Positions 59,236-64,000 of a DNA stretch of 64,000 nt are shown piece by piece. The position numbers were made by a program, and so were the translations under genes. How positions within the stretch are numbered: the stretch's first letter is position 1; each line of letters opens with the position of its first letter. The notes beneath the pieces were generated by a model. It made no database searches. It saw only the letters and a program-made list of their open reading frames with translations, and was not told where the DNA came from. This DNA is from Furcasterigmium furcatum (lineage: Eukaryota; Ascomycota; Sordariomycetes; Glomerellales; Plectosphaerellaceae), in the NCBI GenBank assembly GCA_001599815.1, contig BCIA01000006.1, forward strand, positions 1,242,961-1,306,960, read 5' to 3'.

Positions 59236-59660
59236 GAGGCGCAGCTCGGGCGTGGAGGAGGGTTGGATGCAATGATTTACACAGTACAATGCATTAATAC
59301 AGAGTTTGGCAGTGATACTTAGACGACGTCCAAGTCAATTATTCCACTGCTTGTCGGAACGTTACTCGGGGTGTGGATAGGCAGATCCGATATCAGAGAT
59401 GCGATAGCGTCATGAAGGGTTATGCTTTGATACTTCTTTGAGAGTATTGAGTCTAATCCTTATAAAATGCAACGCTCGCTCTCCGATGCCCAAATAAAAC
59501 AATGCTCGCTGATCTATCCCATGAAGACAATGCTCGCTGCGCTATGCTGAACCAATAATGCTCGCTGTGATATGCTTTGAAAACAACGCTCGCTCTTCCA
59601 TGCCAAAACGCTAGATGTCCAAAAAACAAATCCTCCCCAAAATTTGCCCAGCTAAGCAGC
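59236..59660. other. Convergent intergenic region with a tandem repeat
   Basis: About 425 bp between the stops of the phosphorylase-like gene and the metalloprotease-like gene. The right half is a short tandem array, listed separately. AT-rich overall. Confidence 0.5.
59461..59600. repeat. Five-copy tandem repeat of 28-30 bp
   Basis: The core AAYGCTCGCT occurs five times; its last base is at 59480, 59510, 59538, 59566 and 59594, so the spacing is 30, 28, 28 and 28. Between cores there is a looser conserved half such as ATGC followed by AA-rich sequence. It lies in the 3' intergenic space between two convergent genes. No copy is palindromic enough for a CRISPR-type repeat and no spacers are present; it is a minisatellite. 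Confidence 0.8.
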
Positions 59661-60664
59661 CTAGAGGTTGAGCTCGAAAGCCTCCTCGGCGTGCGGCTCC
59701 ATGTCGTAGATCCCCGCGGGGACCTTGATCTCGGGGACATGAGAGATGGTGACATCAGGCTTGGGGGCGTTCCTCTTGTTCACGCCCCTCCGGCGCCTGC
59801 TGACGGGGACCTCGACCATGCGGGAGCTGGGGACCTTGCCGCTGCACTGGGGCAGCATGATCTCGGACCAGATGACGTTCATCATGTTGAGCTGGTGGCG
59901 GACGAGGGTCTGGTCCTGGGGGAGCTGGGCGAGGCCGCCGGGGACGATGAGGTCGAAGGCCTTGACGCGAGCGGCCTCGGCGAAGGCCTCGATGTAGTTG
60001 TTCTTGGCGTAGGAGGAGACGACGTGGCCGTCCTCGGTGAACTGGTCGCGCCAGATGGCCTGGTCGGTCCAGTACTCCCAGCCGCCGCGAGAGCCGCTGC
60101 CGAGTTTGATGAGGTCCATGGCGTGGGCCATCTCGTGGATCATGAGGCCGGGGGACTCCCAGTATGTGTCCTGGACGACGATGGTCGGGCCGGACTGCCA
60201 GGCGGCGAATTCGGGCTTGAGGGTAGGGATGGCGAGGTAGTTGCCGGCCCACTGGCGCATGCGGCCGTTCAATCTGGCGAGCGACTATAGAGGAAGTATT
60301 AGCAAGGGAAGAGAGGAAGGGAGAGGTCTGGTAAACGTACGTCGAAGATCATCTTAGGGGTGGCCTTGGTGTTCTTGTGACGGCACACGAGGAAGGGCTC
60401 GGCGCAGTCGGCGAAAGTAACGTTGTACACGTCGATGTCGCGCCCCTGAATGTTTTCCAGGTAGTGGCCGTTGAAGCAGGACTCGGGAACCCAGCCGGGT
60501 GCCAGAAGCTCAGTGGTGTAGTTTGTGAGGGGCATATGGGCCTTGAGCTGGGCATCCATGGTACCCCAGACATCGTACTCGGGCTGGACGACGGGGAAGT
60601 TGAGCTTGTTCGCCTGGGCGAGGCTGAACAGAGCAGTGATAACGGAAGCGCGGTTGAAGATCAT
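59661..60664 (-). CDS. Secreted HEXXH metalloprotease-like protein (possibly CON-13-like)
   Basis: Exons 60664..60341 and 60284..59661 give 315 residues. The N-terminus MIFNRASVITALFSLAQA is a signal peptide. N-glycosylation sequons (NYT, NVT) and paired Cys (ESCFNGHY, FADCAEPFLVCRH) follow. The second exon has MIHEMAHAMDLI: the two His and the Glu of a zinc HEXXH site, with a downstream Asp that could be a third ligand as in aspzincins. The C-terminus has a basic stretch (SRRRRGVNKRN) and ends acidic. The general layout recalls the fungal conidiation-specific protein CON-13 group; I am not certain of that name. Convergent with the phosphorylase-like gene across the tandem repeat. Confidence 0.82.
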
Positions 60665-62166
60665 GGTTGCGACGGAGGTAAGGATAGATGGGAGAGAGAT
60701 GGGAGAATAGATGAGAGAACGGATGGAAGAGTGGTGATTGAAAGGAGCTTGATTGTTTGATGATGCAAAAGTCCATGATGAGTGGGATCATCGTAGTCTT
60801 TTATCATTCTTCCAGGCTTCATACTCGAGCCCATCGTGAGCTTCTCTGCCGCCCGCCAGAGGAGGTTATTTTGGTTGTTGTGAGGCGCAGGTCTTGCTCA
60901 GCGTTCTTGGTGGGCTGTGGTCTTCTCGACAGGGGTAGCCAGTGTCAGCACCAAGCTTCCCAGCCACGGCGACCTTGCTATCTCCCAGCATGGAGAAGAG
61001 ACCCATGTCCATAGTGATGAGGTCTGGAGTGATGAGGCCTAGAGGATTGTCATCGAAAATAGAATGCCCGATCTCATTGCGGCTCGAAATGGATTCATCT
61101 TTCAACCACAAGTCTCGCTCTCAGGCGACGCCGCTCACGCCGGAATCTCGTCGCCAAGACCAAGACCAAGCTGGACAGAGGCATCCTCATCAGGACCCAG
61201 TGGGCAAAGCCGACGTCAAGGACGTGGTTGACTTGCACTCTACGCTCTTACCATTATGGTTGATGTCTCCCCCTTGGGTAGGAGATGAACGACAGTGAGA
61301 TGTTGAGGCGCTCGTGCAAACATCCCAGAGTTCGAGACCGACAGACCGACAATCCGGAGAACCCAGGCGACACCACCGACCGGGAGGGAAGATTCGATAA
61401 GCGAAAAGGGCAGTGAGTAAGCGGCTTCGACGGAAGCCAAGGAGAGGGATCTGATCTTGTCAGATGGCTCATTTCCCAACTTGGATTTATCGCTCCGCAG
61501 CGAGCGCTGCCGCCCAAACGGGCAATTGTGCCTGGCAGCGGGTGGCGTAGCATCGCCGCCAGCCACCCAATGAACAGGGAACAGGTACTGTAGATAGATC
61601 GGCGGCTAAAGCTCCTCGACGGGNGTTTGATTTCATAGTGGATGCGCGTAGATCTGCGGGATCGGAAGCTTGTTTGTTTCTTTGCAGAGCTGATCTCCCG
61701 CTTGAATGAAGGGACTTCAGAGACAGACGGCGCATGCTGCTGGATCGGTATCTGCGCCGTCGCTCACTGTCTGTGCTGTGGTTATTGCTTCTGGTTGTCG
61801 AGCGCCCAGCTTATTCCGTTCAAGAGCCAATGATAGCACACAACTTGAAGAGTTCTGCAGCTTCTCACTGGTGCCCTCGGATCTCGCTCGCCGGCCAAGA
61901 AACGGTGGTACCAAAATAGACCAGGATCCTGTTGGCATCGTGGCGGCGCTGACGGTGGGGACTCTTGTAGGGCTGACAACTCACAGCCGAACCATCACGA
62001 CAACTTTTTCCTTCACAACAAACAATGGCTCACTGTCTTTACCCAACCCATATCATTCACTCGAGTAAGTTCTTGACTCACAGCACGTAAAGAGTCATCC
62101 TCTCAATTGCACGCTATCCTACTCCAGGCTGATGCATCCCTCAACCCATCTTACAAGACCCCGGCT
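60665..62166. other. Intergenic region
   Basis: About 1.5 kb between the start of the metalloprotease-like gene and the stop of the sugar transporter gene, both on the minus strand. Contains the single ambiguous base N at 61624. Short frames on both strands; none has a domain. Confidence 0.4.
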
Positions 62167-63795
62167 CTAGTTGCTCTCAACCTTGACCACCGTCTCGTGC
62201 GAGTCGGAGAACTGATCGACCTTGGTGCTCGCGAACTTCCTCGCGCTGACCTTGTGCTCGAACAACACGTCCAATTCTCCGTACGTCCTGTCCTTCGGCT
62301 CCGGCAGGCGGAAATACGCCCAGATGAAGATGATCAGGCACCACGCCGCCCAGAACAGGCCCGTCTTCGCTCCCCAGTTCCATGCGTTCAGGCCAAGCAT
62401 ACGCGGCATCAAGGTATTGTTTATCAGGCCGGCCATGTTGTTGAAGTTGCGCGCGAGCACGATCGTCTTGGCCTTGAGCCGGGTGGACGGCACCTCCGCC
62501 ACAATCGTATAGCAGATGGGCCCGATGGCCATGTCGTAGACGAACGTGTAGAAGATGAGCAGGCTGCCGACGGCCCACCCGGCGTTGTTCGATCCCGAGA
62601 AGCCGAGGCCGCCGACGACGACGAGGATGGCGAAGAGCGACGCCATGCCGACGAGGTAGATGGTGCGGCGGCCGAACTTTGCCATCCAGAACCACGAGAG
62701 GATGACGCCGATCGCGCCGACGCCGTACTGGATCACGTTGAACGTGAAGGCGTTGTCGGCCGAGAGGCCCGCGCGCTCATAGAACTGCACCGAGTACCCC
62801 ATGAGCACGCTGCCGCACATGGCCTGGGCCGTGTAGCTGATGGACGCGATCTCGGTGCGGCGCAGGTCGGAGCGCATGAAGCAGTGCCAGTAGTTCGTGC
62901 CGGCGGAGTTCTCCTTCTCCATGTCGTCGGTGAGCTTGAGCATGGCGACCTGGTCGTCGGCGTTGAAGTCGATGCCGGCGTTTGTGGAGACGAGGGCGAG
63001 GATGGCCTTCTTGGCGTCGGCGAGGCGGCCCTTGCGGACGAGCCACCAGGGGGACTCGGGGGCGAAGAGGGTGCCGAGGATGATGAAGGGGGGCCAGGCC
63101 CACTGCAGGGCGAAGGGGATGCGGTAGGACCACTCGCCGCGCATGGAGAAGAGGCCCCGCAGGACGCCGGCGGCGATGAGCTGGCCGATGACCCAGCAGA
63201 GGTTGACGTAGGCCGTGAGGTAGGGGCGGAGGACGACGGGGGCGATGTCGGAGGCGTAGGCGAGCGTCAGGGTCTGGAAGACGCCCCAGGGGACGCCGAG
63301 GAGGATCTGGCTGGCGAGGATGGTCTCGAGGTTCTGCGCGAAGAAGGGGATGAAGATGAAGGCGATCATGACGATCTGCGAGAGGATCATGGTGCGCTTG
63401 TAGCCGATGCCGTCCGAGAGGTAGCCGTTGATGTAGAGGCCGATGATCTGGCCGCACATGCCGCCGACCTGGATGTACGTCTGCCAGTCTGCCGAGATGA
63501 CCCATCCGCCCTGGCCGTCGGGCTCGTTGCCGAACTTTTCCTGGAAGGCGTCGTAGCCGTAGAAGGCGCCCATCAGGGACAGGTCGTAACCTTCCATGAT
63601 GATGGCCGTCGAGAAGAGGACGGAGAAGGCGATGGCCTTGGGGTACAGCTTGAAGGCGTCCCGGATGGAGAGGTTGTGCTCGCGGGTGGTGGCATCGCGG
63701 GCGTCGGACTTCTGCTGGGCCTCGCCCTTGGAGCCGTTGGTCGGGACGGGGACATCCTCGACCTGGGCCGAGTCGAACTTGGACTCGGACGACAT
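62167..63795 (-). CDS. MFS sugar transporter, alpha-glucoside/maltose permease type
   Basis: An intronless frame of 542 residues from the ATG at 63795 (an upstream ATG at 63837 is less likely). It has 12 membrane helices and sugar-porter signatures. EGYDLSLMGAFYGYDAFQEK is the helix 1 region of fungal alpha-glucoside permeases. GYLSDGIGYKR is the loop 2-3 motif. PESPWWLVRKGR is the loop 6 PESPR-like motif, and KFGRRTIYLVG is loop 8-9. PEPKDRTYGELDVLFE is the C-terminal PETKG-like motif. It should take up maltose or other alpha-glucosides with protons at the plasma membrane. The gene shows very strong G/C third-base preference, suggesting high expression. No glucosidase is adjacent, so the substrate is inferred from the family only. 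Confidence 0.92.
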   Translation of the reverse strand: MSSESKFDSAQVEDVPVPTNGSKGEAQQKSDARDATTREHNLSIRDAFKLYPKAIAFSVLFSTAIIMEGYDLSLMGAFYGYDAFQEKFGNEPDGQGGWVISADWQTYIQVGGMCGQIIGLYINGYLSDGIGYKRTMILSQIVMIAFIFIPFFAQNLETILASQILLGVPWGVFQTLTLAYASDIAPVVLRPYLTAYVNLCWVIGQLIAAGVLRGLFSMRGEWSYRIPFALQWAWPPFIILGTLFAPESPWWLVRKGRLADAKKAILALVSTNAGIDFNADDQVAMLKLTDDMEKENSAGTNYWHCFMRSDLRRTEIASISYTAQAMCGSVLMGYSVQFYERAGLSADNAFTFNVIQYGVGAIGVILSWFWMAKFGRRTIYLVGMASLFAILVVVGGLGFSGSNNAGWAVGSLLIFYTFVYDMAIGPICYTIVAEVPSTRLKAKTIVLARNFNNMAGLINNTLMPRMLGLNAWNWGAKTGLFWAAWCLIIFIWAYFRLPEPKDRTYGELDVLFEHKVSARKFASTKVDQFSDSHETVVKVESN

Positions 63796-64000
63796 GGTGT
63801 CTGATGCCAAAACAGAATTGAGGAAGGGGGGATGCAAGCCAGGTGAGAGAGGACCGAATATGGTCGAAGGATGTGATCCGAGGGCTGGTGATCTCAGGCC
63901 AGGAACCCCGGGATGGTGAGGGCGCCGGGGATCTTATATAACCTTCGAGAACGATGTTTCGTCGTCCCGGGTCTTCCCCAGGAACTCCAGGAAATCCTTG

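Noticed and set aside
59461..59600. Tandem repeat considered as a CRISPR array or transposon terminal repeat.
   Set aside because: Units are contiguous with no unique spacers, a fungal nuclear context, and no flanking target duplication or transposase.
61706..62068. Plus-strand 120-codon frame downstream of the sugar transporter gene.
   Set aside because: Spans low-complexity Thr/Ser sequence, no domain, and lies in the likely 3' region of the transporter gene.

Overview
This is a window of a filamentous ascomycete (Pezizomycotina) nuclear genome, most likely a Sordariomycete. Genes carry short GT-AG introns of about 45-85 bp. Typical fungal families are present: Zn2Cys6 regulators, Dal5-type and sugar MFS carriers, a CYP504-like P450, an ACAT/ARE sterol acyltransferase and a NACHT-WD40 protein. 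I saw no tRNA, rRNA, CRISPR or intact transposon. One ambiguous base (N) lies at 61624. Exon models were built by hand from reading frames and splice signals; exon lengths were checked for frame.

Layout. 1-5252: the 3' part of a dynamin-like GTPase and a sterol O-acyltransferase. 6254-8499: a Zn2Cys6 regulator resembling COL-26/BglR/AmyR, followed by about 3.2 kb without a convincing gene. 11768-14778: a secreted RNase T2 and a siderophore-esterase-like hydrolase. 15690-16460: a protein-kinase relic. 16631-23549: a Dal5-type transporter and a Zn2Cys6 regulator (divergent), then a mitochondrial D-lactate dehydrogenase. 23657-27484: a small one-TM protein, an orphan protein built from a duplicated module, and a D-threonine aldolase-like enzyme.

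27764-48127 looks like an aromatic-compound catabolic neighbourhood. It holds a Zn2Cys6 regulator, fumarylacetoacetase, homogentisate dioxygenase, an amine/amino-acid permease, a copper amine oxidase, a subtilisin-like protease, an SDR and a CYP504-like P450. Together these could import an arylethylamine, deaminate it, hydroxylate the resulting arylacetate to homogentisate and open the ring to fumarate and acetoacetate. A GH3 beta-glucosidase relic sits inside it at about 39601-39770.

48972-52626: a putative surface protein and a damaged multi-pass membrane protein gene. 53566-59235 is the most interesting locus: a NACHT-WD40 NLR and a nucleoside-phosphorylase-like protein, divergently transcribed. 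The NLR N-terminus and the phosphorylase C-terminus share a short Gly/Asn-rich motif, the layout expected of a fungal amyloid-signalling NLR/effector pair. 59461-59600 is a five-copy 28-30 bp tandem repeat. 59661-63795: a secreted HEXXH metalloprotease-like protein and an alpha-glucoside/maltose-type MFS transporter.
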